Positions 1-7,760 of a stretch of DNA of 41,458 nucleotides are shown here, piece by piece. The translations under genes were made by a program, and so were the position numbers. Numbering within the stretch: position 1 is the stretch's first letter; the number at the start of each line of letters is the position of its first letter. The stretch comes from Thiofilum flexile DSM 14609 (GTDB lineage Bacteria; Pseudomonadota; Gammaproteobacteria; Thiotrichales; Thiotrichaceae), in NCBI RefSeq assembly GCF_000380185.1, contig NZ_KB904766.1, positions 1-41,458 of the forward strand. The letters run 5' to 3'. The notes under the pieces are model-generated. The model was not told the origin of the DNA and made no database searches. It saw nothing but the letters and a program-made list of their open reading frames with translations.

Positions 1-120
1 ACTGACGACTACACTCGTGATGACCTCTGCATCACTCATACGGCTGGGTTCTTCGCAGCGCTTTAGGCTCTTTAAAAGGTCGTCACAGACACAATAGAGC
101 GCTATGATCGTTTCTTCCAT
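1..120 (-). CDS. IS982-family transposase, N-terminal part only
   Basis: An open frame starts at ATG 120-118 and runs off the window. It gives 40 residues with the opening typical of IS982-type transposases: a short helix 'IIALYCVCDDLLKSL' followed by 'MSDAEVITSVVVS'. In complete relatives (about 280-300 residues) the DDE catalytic domain follows; none of it is visible here. The reading frame is closed by a stop about 54 bases upstream of the ATG, and no strong Shine-Dalgarno is seen. The family call rests on the remembered N-terminal pattern, so it is moderate. Whether the copy is intact cannot be judged. Confidence 0.55.
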   Translation of the reverse strand, partial: MEETIIALYCVCDDLLKSLKRCEEPSRMSDAEVITSVVVS

Positions 121-206
121 GAGGCGTTCTCGTTTAAAGGGTTTGTTTTCGTCGATAGACTTTAAACGATCCTCATGGATTTTTCTTTAGCTCGCGCAAC
201 TTGGGT
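1..206 (-). mobile_element. End of an IS982-like insertion sequence, cut by the window edge
   Basis: The first about 206 bases look like one terminus of an insertion sequence. They hold the start of a transposase gene reading out of the window and, 80-odd bases upstream of it, a candidate terminal repeat (minus strand ACCCAAGTTGCGCGAGC at about 190-206). The next bases are AT-rich (TAAATAATAATAAT), a plausible target. The other end lies outside the window, so the target duplication cannot be checked. The boundary at 206 is inferred. Confidence 0.5.
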
Positions 207-236
207 TAAATAATAATAATTAACTCTAATAGGCTC

Positions 237-270
237 AAACCCACTACTGCTCAAGCGGTAGTGGGTTTTT
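237..270. terminator. Hairpin terminator, third relative of the DUF4360 terminators
   Basis: An 11-bp stem (AAACCCACTAC / GTAGTGGGTTT) is followed by a T5 run on the plus strand. It closely resembles the hairpins that end the two DUF4360 genes at 1541-1573 and 2435-2467. It lies directly after the stop of the DUF3147 gene on the minus strand, so it may serve that gene too. Its likeness to the other two suggests it once ended another DUF4360 copy to the left, now separated or destroyed by the IS982-like element. Confidence 0.75.
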
Positions 271-280
271 ATCTTGTGTC

Positions 281-634
281 TTACAGCAAATTAATACCAA
301 AACGCCGCACAACAACGGCACATACCCCCAGCAAAATAATACTCAAAACCATACCAATCATCAGCGTAGGCCAAAAACCCAGACGGGGGAGCAAGTAGGG
401 AAATATCAGAAACATAGGCAAGGTCGGCAGAACATACCAAAAAGTGTACCAAGCATGATTGGCGATCTTCTCCATGGGTTGTTTTTCCAGATAGAGCCAG
501 ATCAAGGTCAAGACTGTAATGAGTGGCAAAGCCGCTATAAACCCTCCGAATTTATCACTGCGTTTTGCTATCTCTGACACCACAACAACGATTCCGGCTG
601 TTAAGGCGTATTTAGTGATAATCCAACTCAACAT
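281..634 (-). CDS. DUF3147-family inner-membrane protein
   Basis: This 117-residue protein is almost wholly hydrophobic. It has about four membrane segments (roughly residues 5-20, 30-47, 62-85 and 90-110) and a short charged loop with 'LEKQPMEKIANHAWYTFW' in the middle. The layout and the 'K.....GGFIAALPLITVLTLIWLY' stretch match the DUF3147 family of small integral membrane proteins. No function is established for the family. The start at ATG 634 gives the usual family length. The gene is monocistronic and divergent from the DUF4360 pair, and a hairpin terminator sits immediately after its stop. Confidence 0.75.
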   Translation of the reverse strand: MLSWIITKYALTAGIVVVVSEIAKRSDKFGGFIAALPLITVLTLIWLYLEKQPMEKIANHAWYTFWYVLPTLPMFLIFPYLLPRLGFWPTLMIGMVLSIILLGVCAVVVRRFGINLL

Positions 635-897
635 ATGAGCCTATGCCTCCCCACTTAGTTTTAGTGAATGCCCGTACCTAACTCCAGTCCCCATAGTGGA
701 TTTGAAGCCAAAAATACTTTTTATAACAAGAGGGTAGCTAACTTATCGCAGTCAGCTTAAGGTTAAAAAAGTCACAACTTTAATGTGCATGAATCACTGT
801 TTTAATACCTTGATTAACGCAAACTAACCTTACTGAAACACAGCAGCAATGAATCTGAGACAACGATCTCCCCCTTTAACACCGTGAGGATATTATC

Positions 898-1503
898 ATG
901 AAATTAACAACCGCTCTTAGCTCTGCCTTAGTTGCTTTAACCTTAAGTCTTGCTACTACTTCGGCTCAAGCCGCCGCTGTCACCTTAGGCGATCCTAGTT
1001 ATGGTGGAAGTGGCTGCCCTGCAGGATCTGCTTCTGCTAGCATCAGCCCTGATGGTACTGCCTTAAGTATCTTATTTGACTCCTTCACGGTAGAAGCCGG
1101 TGGTGCTAACTCTAGTGTAGGACGCAAAAGCTGTAATCTGTCTATTCCGGTTCAAGTACCTAATGGCTTTAGCGTATCATTGATCGATGCAGATTATCGC
1201 GGCTTTGTGGATGCACCACGCGGTAGTATGGCGCGTCTGGATACTGAATACTTCTTCGCAGGTACTCAAGGCCCTAAATTTACTACCACTTTCACCGGCC
1301 CCTATAGTAACTCTTACACTAAAAGCCATCGTTTAGCCGCCACTAGCAATATTTGGTCAGCTTGCGGTGCATCAGTAAATTTACGGGTTAATAGTGGCAT
1401 GATGGTACGTGCGGGTCGTGGAGCTGAAGCATTAGCGACTGTTGACTCTGCCGACTTTAAATCTGGTGTCGTTTATCACCTACAATATCGCGCTTGCCGT
1501 TAA
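898..1503 (+). CDS. Secreted DUF4360 protein, copy 1
   Basis: This 201-residue protein has a clear Sec signal peptide (MKLTTALSS then a hydrophobic stretch, cleavage likely after AQA at about residue 25). The mature part matches DUF4360: 'GSGCPAGSASASISPDGTALSILFDSF', then 'RKSCNLSIPV', 'DYRGFVDAPRGS', 'EYFFAGTQGP' and a closing 'GVVYHLQYRACR'. Four cysteines, in the SGCP, KSCN, SACG and RACR motifs, could form two disulfides. DUF4360 proteins occur in fungi, actinobacteria and cyanobacteria and have no assigned activity; they look like small exported beta-rich proteins. The start follows a GTGAGGAT-type ribosome site. It differs from copy 2 at about 18 positions, several clustered at residues 70-73 and 173-176. 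Confidence 0.85.
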   Translation: MKLTTALSSALVALTLSLATTSAQAAAVTLGDPSYGGSGCPAGSASASISPDGTALSILFDSFTVEAGGANSSVGRKSCNLSIPVQVPNGFSVSLIDADYRGFVDAPRGSMARLDTEYFFAGTQGPKFTTTFTGPYSNSYTKSHRLAATSNIWSACGASVNLRVNSGMMVRAGRGAEALATVDSADFKSGVVYHLQYRACR

Positions 1504-1540
1504 TTAGCTCTAGAATTTATTAGTCCTAATGGATTCTTAT

Positions 1541-1573
1541 AAACCCACTATTCTTGATCGGTAGTGGGTTTTT
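1541..1573 (+). terminator. Terminator of DUF4360 copy 1
   Basis: Stem AAACCCACTA / TAGTGGGTTT with an 11-base loop and a T5 run, 38 bases after the stop codon. It is part of the duplicated unit. Confidence 0.85.
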
Positions 1574-1792
1574 GTTATTGGGATAATCTAGTTTTTTGCG
1601 CATCACCAATACCGCTGCTATATCCAAATCCCTAGTATCGCGCTAAATCTGTGAAATGGTTAAAAAAATCACAACTTTAATGTACATAAATCACCGCATT
1701 AAAGTTTTTATTATTGCAAACTAACCTTACTGAAACACCGCAATAAATTCGAGACTGACGTCTCTCCCCCCTAATACAGCGAGGATACGATC

Positions 1793-2398
1793 ATGAAATT
1801 AACAACCGCTCTTAGTTCTGCCTTAGTTGCTCTAACCTTAGGTCTTGCGACTACTTCGGCTCAAGCCGCCGCTATCACTTTAGGCAATCCTAGTTATGGT
1901 GGAAGTGGCTGCCCTGCAGGCTCTGCTTCTGCTAGCATCAGCCCTGATGGTAGTGCTTTAAGTATCCTGTTTGATTCCTTCACCGTAGAAGCAGGCGGCT
2001 CAAACGCTAGAGTAGGACGCAAAAGCTGTAATCTGTCTATTCCGGTTCGAGTACCTAATGGCTTTAGTGTGTCATTGATCGATGCAGATTATCGTGGTTT
2101 TGTGGATGTACCACGCGGCAGTATGGCTCGTCTGGATACCGAATACTTTTTCGCAGGCACTCAAGGCCCTAAATTTACTACTACTTTCACCGGCCCCTAT
2201 AGCAACTCCTACACTAAAAGCCATAATTTAATTGCAACCAGCAATATTTGGTCAGCTTGTGGTGCATCGGTGAATTTACGGGTGAATAGTGGCATGATGG
2301 TACGCGCCCGTGGTAGTTCTGAAGCCTTAGCTACAGTTGATTCTGCCGACTTTAAAGCAGGTGTGGTTTATCATTTAAAATATCGTACTTGCCGTTAA
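1793..2398 (+). CDS. Secreted DUF4360 protein, copy 2
   Basis: This 201-residue paralogue of the upstream gene is about 91% identical by direct comparison. It has the same signal peptide, the same four cysteines and the same family motifs ('GSGCPAGSAS', 'RKSCNLSIPV', 'YRGFVD', 'EYFFAGTQGP', 'GVVYHLKYRTCR'). Substitutions concentrate on surface-like stretches: residues 70-73 read SNAR against ANSS, and 173-176 read RGSS against GRGA. A GCGAGGAT ribosome site precedes the ATG. Function is unknown; export to the periplasm or outside is inferred from the signal peptide. Two adjacent, nearly identical secreted proteins suggest a need for dosage or slight diversification. Confidence 0.85.
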   Translation: MKLTTALSSALVALTLGLATTSAQAAAITLGNPSYGGSGCPAGSASASISPDGSALSILFDSFTVEAGGSNARVGRKSCNLSIPVRVPNGFSVSLIDADYRGFVDVPRGSMARLDTEYFFAGTQGPKFTTTFTGPYSNSYTKSHNLIATSNIWSACGASVNLRVNSGMMVRARGSSEALATVDSADFKAGVVYHLKYRTCR

Positions 2399-2434
2399 TT
2401 AGCATTAGAAATAATAAATGACAACTCCTCCCTT

Positions 2435-2467
2435 AAAAACCCCCTACTCCATTGGTAGTGGGTTTTT
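2435..2467 (+). terminator. Terminator of DUF4360 copy 2
   Basis: Stem AAAAACCC-C-CTAC / GTAG-T-GGGTTTTT with one mismatch, ending in a T run, 37 bases after the stop. It is homologous to the hairpins at 237 and 1541. Confidence 0.8.
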
Positions 2468-2516
2468 CTATTACTCGTATTAAATTAAAGGTCAGACATA
2501 GATGAGAGGCACTCAT

Positions 2517-2681
2517 TTATGTAAAGATACTACGAATTGCAGGAATGACTACATGTAAAACGAAGAAGGCTACAAATAAGAGTGAACTCATACTCAAAAA
2601 TCCTATTAGTCCCCAACCAGCCACTTTACAAAGCCAAATTACTACAAGCTCAAAAAGACTCATATCAGGTTTCATATTCAT
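2517..2681 (-). CDS. Hypothetical 54-residue membrane peptide
   Basis: A short open frame in an otherwise empty stretch. ATG at 2681-2679 is preceded by a good AAGGAG ribosome site eight bases away. It encodes 54 residues beginning MNMKPDMSLFELVVIW, with a long hydrophobic segment from about residue 20 to 50 (GWGLIGFLSMSSLLFVAFFV then LHVVIPAI). It is probably a one- or two-helix inner-membrane peptide. A second in-frame ATG at 2675 is possible. No family is recognised. It is divergent from the regulator at 3030. Support is the ribosome site plus the coherent membrane profile. Confidence 0.5.
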   Translation of the reverse strand: MNMKPDMSLFELVVIWLCKVAGWGLIGFLSMSSLLFVAFFVLHVVIPAIRSIFT

Positions 2682-2875
2682 AACAATGCTCCTTGCTAAA
2701 ATAACTATTCAGCTCTGAATCTAAAAAGAACCAATGAAAAACCAGATTGGCTATGTAGTAACATTACTCCTTATCATCAGTATCATAATCTGTTTGTAAA
2801 TCTAGCAATTATTCAAAAAACAATCAACACACTTATCTAAAAATACTCTTAATAATTAAATAGTTACAAAAAAAG

Positions 2876-2913
2876 TGTCTCAAAAAAATCTCTTTTTTAG
2901 ACATTATGAGACA
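2876..2913. promoter_or_regulatory. Inverted repeat in the region upstream of the HTH-AsnC regulator
   Basis: Between the small membrane peptide and the regulator lie about 350 AT-rich bases without a gene. They contain TGTCTC (2876-2881) and GAGACA (2908-2913) as a 6-bp inverted repeat around an A/T-rich centre, and a smaller dyad GTCA...TGAC at about 2942-2957. These could be operator half-sites for the adjacent regulator. This is inferred from position only. Confidence 0.3.
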
Positions 2914-3029
2914 GAAATCCTTACAAAAATAAATTTGATCCGTCATTAAATAGTGACACTTTAGCTAAACAAAACTTAATCAACTGATATAAGATGACAA
3001 AATGGGACATTGTGTAGGAGGTGAGCCTC

Positions 3030-4124
3030 ATGTCTAGAGACAGCCAAGAGACATATGAAATACGTCGTGCAAATCTCAAAAAACTCATAGAGCAGAACTA
3101 TAGAGGGGATTATGAACAAGTTGCTGCTATTACCGAGAAAGCAGAATCTACTATCCGCAAATACCTCGTTAAGAACTCCGATCGTCCCATCTCTAGCAAA
3201 ACAGCGCGGGAATTTGAAAAAAGCTTGGAGTTGCAAATCGGCTACCTAGACTCAGAAAGCCATGGTGACAAAAATATCTATTATGTCACGCTATCTGTTA
3301 ATGACAGTGAAACTTATGAAATTATTGAATGGCTTTATGATAATGCCCCTGAGGTCATGGATTGCTCGGCTATCTTAGGTCAGTTCGATATTATTCTGAA
3401 AATCGAAGTACCAAACTTTCATTACCTTGAGCGTTTCTTCACCCGTCTCTCACGTCTGCCTAAAGTAGTTAGAACCCAAACGTTTGCCTCAGTCGACTCA
3501 TTACGCTGGCAACGCAGCCAAATTGACTATTACTCCGTTAAAAATCCTAGAAATATTAATAACTTTGTTGAGCATTATAAGCATGCTTGTCTTAATGAGT
3601 TGACTAAACAAATTCATGATATAGAAAGAGGAAAAATTGTTGCTTCCGAACGTAGCTCCTTAAAAATCAGCCTATTAGAAATCATGCAATGGACTAAAAA
3701 GAGTTTTTTTGCCGTGCGTGAGTATCAAGAAAAAATTGATCAGTATGAAGAGTATCTACAAGAGGAGGCTAAAAAAATATCGGAGGGGGTTATTACTAAA
3801 CGAATTTTTATTCTACCACAACATTTATTAAACCCCGTAATCCATCAAGAAAAACTACAAGAAACGCTTACCCAAGCTAAAAGAATTTTAGCTCAACAGG
3901 GACAAGTAAAGTTTCTAACTGAAGAAAAATGGGTGGGTAGGAGTGATAATACCGTACCAGAATGCTTTGCTATCGTAGATAGCTCATTTGTCTATGTAAA
4001 AAAATCGGATAGCCAAAAATCCGTTTTGCATGAAGCAACGGAATACGTTGAATCCTATCAGCGGCTATTTGAGCGTAATTGGGAAATTGCTCTTAGTTAC
4101 GAAAACCTCCTAGCCTTATTGTAA
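3030..4124 (+). CDS. Transcription-regulator-like protein: HTH + Lrp/AsnC ligand domain + C-terminal domain
   Basis: This 364-residue protein starts at ATG 3030, with TAGGAGGTGA five bases upstream; an in-frame GTG at 3021 lies inside that ribosome site and is rejected. Residues about 11-73 resemble a Cro/C1-type HTH ('YEQVAAITEKAESTIRKYL', 'ARE...LEL..GYLD'). Residues 83-156 match the RAM/AsnC ligand-binding fold: 'YYVTLSVNDSETYEIIEWLY', 'VMDCSAILGQFDIILKIEV', 'RTQTFASVDSL'. Residues 200-364 form a helical and beta region ('KRIFILPQHLL', 'CFAIVDSSFVYVKK', 'YQRLFERNWEIA'). The last part recalls the effector or sensor domains found after some DNA-binding domains, whose ends typically read F..LW..A. 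Usual AsnC proteins are about 150-160 residues with a winged helix, so this combination is odd. The effector is unknown; an amino acid is possible given the RAM domain. Confidence 0.65.
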   Translation: MSRDSQETYEIRRANLKKLIEQNYRGDYEQVAAITEKAESTIRKYLVKNSDRPISSKTAREFEKSLELQIGYLDSESHGDKNIYYVTLSVNDSETYEIIEWLYDNAPEVMDCSAILGQFDIILKIEVPNFHYLERFFTRLSRLPKVVRTQTFASVDSLRWQRSQIDYYSVKNPRNINNFVEHYKHACLNELTKQIHDIERGKIVASERSSLKISLLEIMQWTKKSFFAVREYQEKIDQYEEYLQEEAKKISEGVITKRIFILPQHLLNPVIHQEKLQETLTQAKRILAQQGQVKFLTEEKWVGRSDNTVPECFAIVDSSFVYVKKSDSQKSVLHEATEYVESYQRLFERNWEIALSYENLLALL

Positions 4125-4130
4125 ATTCGC

Positions 4131-4162
4131 TATAGACCTCAATACTCATACTGAGGTCTATA
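4131..4162. terminator. Bidirectional hairpin between convergent genes
   Basis: A perfect 11-bp stem (TATAGACCTCA / TGAGGTCTATA) with a 10-base loop sits in the 48 bases between the regulator and trpB2. There is no long T run on either side. Its position suggests shared termination. Confidence 0.6.
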
Positions 4163-4172
4163 CTCAACTGCA

Positions 4173-5546
4173 CTAAGCAATATTATCCGGCACAACAGGC
4201 AAGCCTGACAAAGCCATACCCAACTCTTTTTCATCATAAGACTGGTCGACTAACTTTCCGGCAAAGTAATCACTATAAGCCGCCATATCAAAATGACCGT
4301 GACCACTTAATAAGAACACAATCGTCTCAGACTTACCTTCCTGTTTGCAGCGTAATGCTTCTTCAATCGCCCCCTTTACCGCATGGGTTGATTCGGGTGC
4401 AGGCACAATTCCCTCGGCTCGCGCAAAGGTAACACCCGCCTCAAAACAGGCCGTTTGGTGGTAGGCCACGGCTTCAATTAAACCCAATTCTTTAATATGC
4501 GACACCATCGGTGCCATACCGTGATAACGCAAGCCACCGGCATGGAAGCCGGGAGGGGTAAAGGTTGAGCCTAAGGTATGCATTTTAGTCAGCGGGGTTA
4601 AGTGCGCGGTATCACCAAAATCATAGGCATACTGACCTTTAGTGAGTGATGGGCAAGAGGCTGGCTCTACCGCAATAATGCGACGTTTGCGTCCACCACG
4701 TAATTGTTCACCTAAAAACGGGAAAGCAATGCCAGCAAAATTAGACCCACCGCCGGTACAGCCAATAATAATATCGGGGTCATCCCCTGCCATTGCCATT
4801 TGTAACTGAGTTTCTTGTCCGGTAATGGTTTGATGCAAGAGGACATGGTTAAGTACGGAGCCTAGCGCGTATTTGGTGTCATCGCGTTGTACGGCTAACT
4901 CGACTGCCTCAGAAATCGCAATCCCTAAACTACCCGGATGATTGGGATTTTTCGCTAAAATCGCCCGCCCAGATTCGGTTAAGGTCGAAGGTGAAGCCAC
5001 ACAGGTAGCTCCATAGGTTTCCATCACGGCGCGACGATAGGGTTTTTGATCATACGAAATACGCACTTGAAAAACCTGTACCTCTAAACCAAATAGCGCC
5101 CCCGCATAGGATAAGGAAGTACCCCATTGTCCCGCGCCGGTTTCTGTGGTTAAACGTTTAACCCCTTCAATTTTATTGTAGAAGGCTTGGGGTATAGCCG
5201 TATTCGGCTTATGGCTTCCGGCGGGGCTGACTCCTTCATATTTGTAATAAATCTTAGCCGGTGTATCGAGTGCTTTTTCTAAATTACGCGCCCGAAATAG
5301 CGGGCTAGGACGCCATTGCCTGAGGATCTGATTCACCTCATCGGGAATTTCAATATAGCGCTCGGTACTCACCTCTTGCTGAATCACTGCCATCGGAAAT
5401 AACGGTGCTAAATCCGCGCCAGTAATGGGCTGCAAGGTTCCAGGATGGAGTACGGGTGCTAAGGGTACGGGTAAATCAGCCGCTAGATTATACCAATCTT
5501 TAGGCATAGCGGACTCATCTAATACATACTTAATCTGCTCACTCAT
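4173..5546 (-). CDS. trpB2: TrpB2-type tryptophan synthase beta-like enzyme
   Basis: A PLP-dependent fold-type II enzyme of the TrpB2 branch, about 457 residues from the ATG at 5546. This start has an AGAAGAGG ribosome site; an upstream GTG at 5570 would add eight residues. It carries the PLP lysine in 'GSHKPNTA', the tryptophan-synthase glycine loop 'ETGAGQWG', the phosphate-binding 'GCTGGGSNF', and the family's long N-terminal extension and C-terminal 'LSGHGHFDM'. The family converts indole and L-serine to tryptophan, and some members act on O-phosphoserine or free indole without TrpA. No trpA or other trp gene is adjacent, as is common for TrpB2. It is convergent with the regulator. Confidence 0.85.
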   Translation of the reverse strand: MSEQIKYVLDESAMPKDWYNLAADLPVPLAPVLHPGTLQPITGADLAPLFPMAVIQQEVSTERYIEIPDEVNQILRQWRPSPLFRARNLEKALDTPAKIYYKYEGVSPAGSHKPNTAIPQAFYNKIEGVKRLTTETGAGQWGTSLSYAGALFGLEVQVFQVRISYDQKPYRRAVMETYGATCVASPSTLTESGRAILAKNPNHPGSLGIAISEAVELAVQRDDTKYALGSVLNHVLLHQTITGQETQLQMAMAGDDPDIIIGCTGGGSNFAGIAFPFLGEQLRGGRKRRIIAVEPASCPSLTKGQYAYDFGDTAHLTPLTKMHTLGSTFTPPGFHAGGLRYHGMAPMVSHIKELGLIEAVAYHQTACFEAGVTFARAEGIVPAPESTHAVKGAIEEALRCKQEGKSETIVFLLSGHGHFDMAAYSDYFAGKLVDQSYDEKELGMALSGLPVVPDNIA

Positions 5547-5673
5547 GCAATAGCCTCTTCTCTCGATCACAATAGCTAGAACTAGCAGCTTAAAGGACTC
5601 CGTGAGAGATGTATAGGACTAAACCTTCACGCTATACTTTACTCTTTATCGCTACTCCAAAAGAGGTAATGTT

Positions 5674-6345
5674 GTGCATTTGGGTAGTTTAGAATGGGCA
5701 TCGTTACTATGGTTTTTAACGTGCTGGGTCGGTTATGGGCGCTACTCCGGCTTAAAATCCACACATGGTCAGCGCTTACAAGATGCATTACAACTCCATA
5801 TTCGACAATGGATTGTGCAAATAGAGAAGCGTGATAATCGCATGGTTGATACGGCGATTATTGCTAATATTGAGCGTAATGCGACCTTTATGGCGTCGAG
5901 TAGTTTGCTCATTATTGCCGGTCTAGTCACCGCTATTGGTTCAACGGATAAGGCTCTAGCTCTCTTTACTCAGCTACCCTTTGTACGCTTTGACCCTCAG
6001 ACTTGGGAAATTGGCTTGATTATGATGACGGTCGTGTTTGCCTATGCTTTTTTTACCTTTACTTGGTGTATTCGGCAATGGGGATTTGCCTCGATTTTAA
6101 TTGGTAGTGTAACGCACCATAGTCAGCCTCCTAATGCACGCCTAGCAGAATCCTTAGAGCGGCTTATTAGCCTCGCGGTTTATCATTTTAATGTGGGGCT
6201 GAGAGCTTATTATTACAGCTTAGCCTTACTCACTTGGTTTATTCACCCGCTATTATTTATGTTAGCCACCACCTGGGTCATCGCAGTACTCTATCGCCGT
6301 GAATATCACTCTAGAACTTTAAAAGCCCTAGCCTCTGGTTTATGA
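5674..6345 (+). CDS. DUF599 family membrane protein
   Basis: This 223-residue integral membrane protein starts at GTG 5674, preceded by an AGAGG ribosome site. It matches DUF599: an N-terminal helix 'WASLLWFLTCWVGYGRYS', a basic 'IRQWIVQIEKRDNRMVDTAIIANIERNATFMASSSLLIIAGL' block, a second helix pair around residues 115-150, and C-terminal helices around 170-210. The family has no assigned activity. Its stop lies one base before the ATG of the DUF2520 gene, so the two are surely co-transcribed. Confidence 0.8.
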   Translation: MHLGSLEWASLLWFLTCWVGYGRYSGLKSTHGQRLQDALQLHIRQWIVQIEKRDNRMVDTAIIANIERNATFMASSSLLIIAGLVTAIGSTDKALALFTQLPFVRFDPQTWEIGLIMMTVVFAYAFFTFTWCIRQWGFASILIGSVTHHSQPPNARLAESLERLISLAVYHFNVGLRAYYYSLALLTWFIHPLLFMLATTWVIAVLYRREYHSRTLKALASGL

Positions 6346-6346
6346 C

Positions 6347-7225
6347 ATGATGAAAACACTGAATATTTTGGGAGCGGGACGTTTAGGGCAAACACTAGGC
6401 TACTTATGGCATCACCATTCGGCTTTGACCCTTCAGGCTCTAGCCAATCGCACCCTAGCGAGCACGCAAACAGCACAGCAATTTATCGGTGCCGGTCAAT
6501 GCTTCACCCTAGATCACATTGCCGCTATGCCAAAGGCTGACTTATGGTTACTAGCCTGCCCCGATGATCACATTCAAACCTATTGCGAACAGTTAGCTGC
6601 CACTCACGATTTAACAAATTGCCTAGTCTTTCATTGTAGTGGTGCCTTAACTGCGCAAGCCGTCTTAGCGAGTGCTCAACAACAAGGTGCTGGAGTTGCG
6701 AGTATTCACCCGATTAAAAGCTTTGCTCAACCGAGCTTAGCCATACAAACCTTTTCAGGGACTTATTGTGGTGTCGAGGGTGATTCAGCCGCCTTGCAAA
6801 CCTTAATCCCTTTATTTGACACATTAGGCACTCATTGTGTGGGTATAAAGGCCGAAGCTAAAACGCTTTATCATGCTGCTAGTGTGATTGCCTGTAATTA
6901 TTTGGTGGCGCTGCAAGAACTTGCCCTTCAAACCTATGCGCAGGCGGGGGTTGAGCGTGATCAGGCTTTAGCCATTTTACAACCGATTGTAACGACTACG
7001 GTTGAAAACATTTTTCAACTCGATACTACCCAAGCACTCACCGGCCCTATTGCACGTGGAGATGTGCAAACCGTGGCTAAACAAATCCATGCCCTTCAAA
7101 ACTGGAATAGGCGCTATGCCGAGCTTTATCAAAGCTTGGGGCAAATTGCTTTACAATTAGCCCAAAAACAACATAACTTAGCGCCCTCTAGTACTGAGCT
7201 ACTCCCATTACTGGCTAATCATTAA
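6347..7225 (+). CDS. Rossmann-fold and DUF2520 domain oxidoreductase
   Basis: This 292-residue protein has an N-terminal NAD(P)-binding fold ('LNILGAGRLGQTLGYLW', residues 4-20) with an 'HCSGAL' strand near residue 97 and 'IHPIKSF' near 120. The C-terminal half is the helical DUF2520 domain ('AASVIACNYLVALQELA', 'LQPIVTTTVEN', 'LTGPIARGD'). The architecture is that of F420/NADP-dependent or ketopantoate-reductase-like dehydrogenases, but the substrate is not known. It directly follows the DUF599 gene and precedes the asparaginase-domain gene by 36 bases, suggesting a three-gene operon. Confidence 0.8.
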   Translation: MMKTLNILGAGRLGQTLGYLWHHHSALTLQALANRTLASTQTAQQFIGAGQCFTLDHIAAMPKADLWLLACPDDHIQTYCEQLAATHDLTNCLVFHCSGALTAQAVLASAQQQGAGVASIHPIKSFAQPSLAIQTFSGTYCGVEGDSAALQTLIPLFDTLGTHCVGIKAEAKTLYHAASVIACNYLVALQELALQTYAQAGVERDQALAILQPIVTTTVENIFQLDTTQALTGPIARGDVQTVAKQIHALQNWNRRYAELYQSLGQIALQLAQKQHNLAPSSTELLPLLANH

Positions 7226-7261
7226 CCAACCACTACATTAGATCAATCACAGGCAAACATT

Positions 7262-7747
7262 ATGACTATTCATTTAATCGCCACTGGCGGCACCATTGAT
7301 AAATACTACAACCCCACGCAAGGCAAACTGACCTTTGAGGGGAGCCATATTCCTGAAATGCTCGCACAAGGTAATTGTGAGGCCGAACTCTATCTAGAGG
7401 TATTAATGCAAGTGGATAGCCTCGATATTACCGATACTGAGCGCACCCAGATTATTAATACCTGTGTACAAAGCACTCATCAGCATATCGTGCTCACTCA
7501 TGGGACTGATACGATGGTGCTCACAGCACAAGCCCTGCAACAACGCCAACTAGCTAAAACGATTGTGCTCACAGGTGCCATGATTCCTTATACCATCCGC
7601 AATTCCGATGCGCTGTTTAATCTTGGTTTTGCACTAGGGGTGGTGCAATGCCTACCTAATGGGGTTTATGTCGCCATGAATGGGCGTATTTTTAATGCGG
7701 ATAATGTGGTTAAAAATAAGGTACTAGGCCGTTTTGAAACCCTGTAA
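7262..7747 (+). CDS. Single-domain asparaginase-like protein
   Basis: This 161-residue protein corresponds to only the N-terminal catalytic domain of L-asparaginases. The 'IATGGTIDK' loop (residues 6-14) holds the nucleophile threonine, and 'THGTDTMV' (about 79-86) holds the second catalytic Thr-Asp pair. 'TGAMIPYTIRNSDALFNL' and 'NGRIFNADNVVKNK' also match. Normal type I/II enzymes are about 330 residues and complete their active site with a C-terminal domain from a partner subunit. Stand-alone short forms are known in proteobacteria, but their activity is unclear. No C-terminal domain remnant is visible downstream, so this looks like a genuine short form and not a frameshift. Confidence 0.8.
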   Translation: MTIHLIATGGTIDKYYNPTQGKLTFEGSHIPEMLAQGNCEAELYLEVLMQVDSLDITDTERTQIINTCVQSTHQHIVLTHGTDTMVLTAQALQQRQLAKTIVLTGAMIPYTIRNSDALFNLGFALGVVQCLPNGVYVAMNGRIFNADNVVKNKVLGRFETL

Positions 7748-7760
7748 CTTAATCGATAGT

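Larger units (their letters stand above)
761..1573 (+). repeat. Tandem duplication, copy 1 (promoter, DUF4360 gene, terminator)
   Basis: Copy 1 of a near-identical direct repeat whose second copy spans about 1658-2467. The likeness begins about 137 bases before the start codon (GGTTAAAAAARTCACAACTT, then a shared CAAACTAACCTTACTGAAAC block) and continues through the gene and the terminator hairpin. The offset is 895-897 bases. Because the upstream region is also duplicated, both genes probably keep the same promoter. Confidence 0.9.
1658..2467 (+). repeat. Tandem duplication, copy 2
   Basis: Second copy of the unit described at 761-1573, including upstream region, gene and terminator. The coding parts align without gaps (both 606 bases). 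The non-coding parts have drifted more and carry small indels. This pattern fits an old duplication kept under selection on the protein. Confidence 0.9.
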
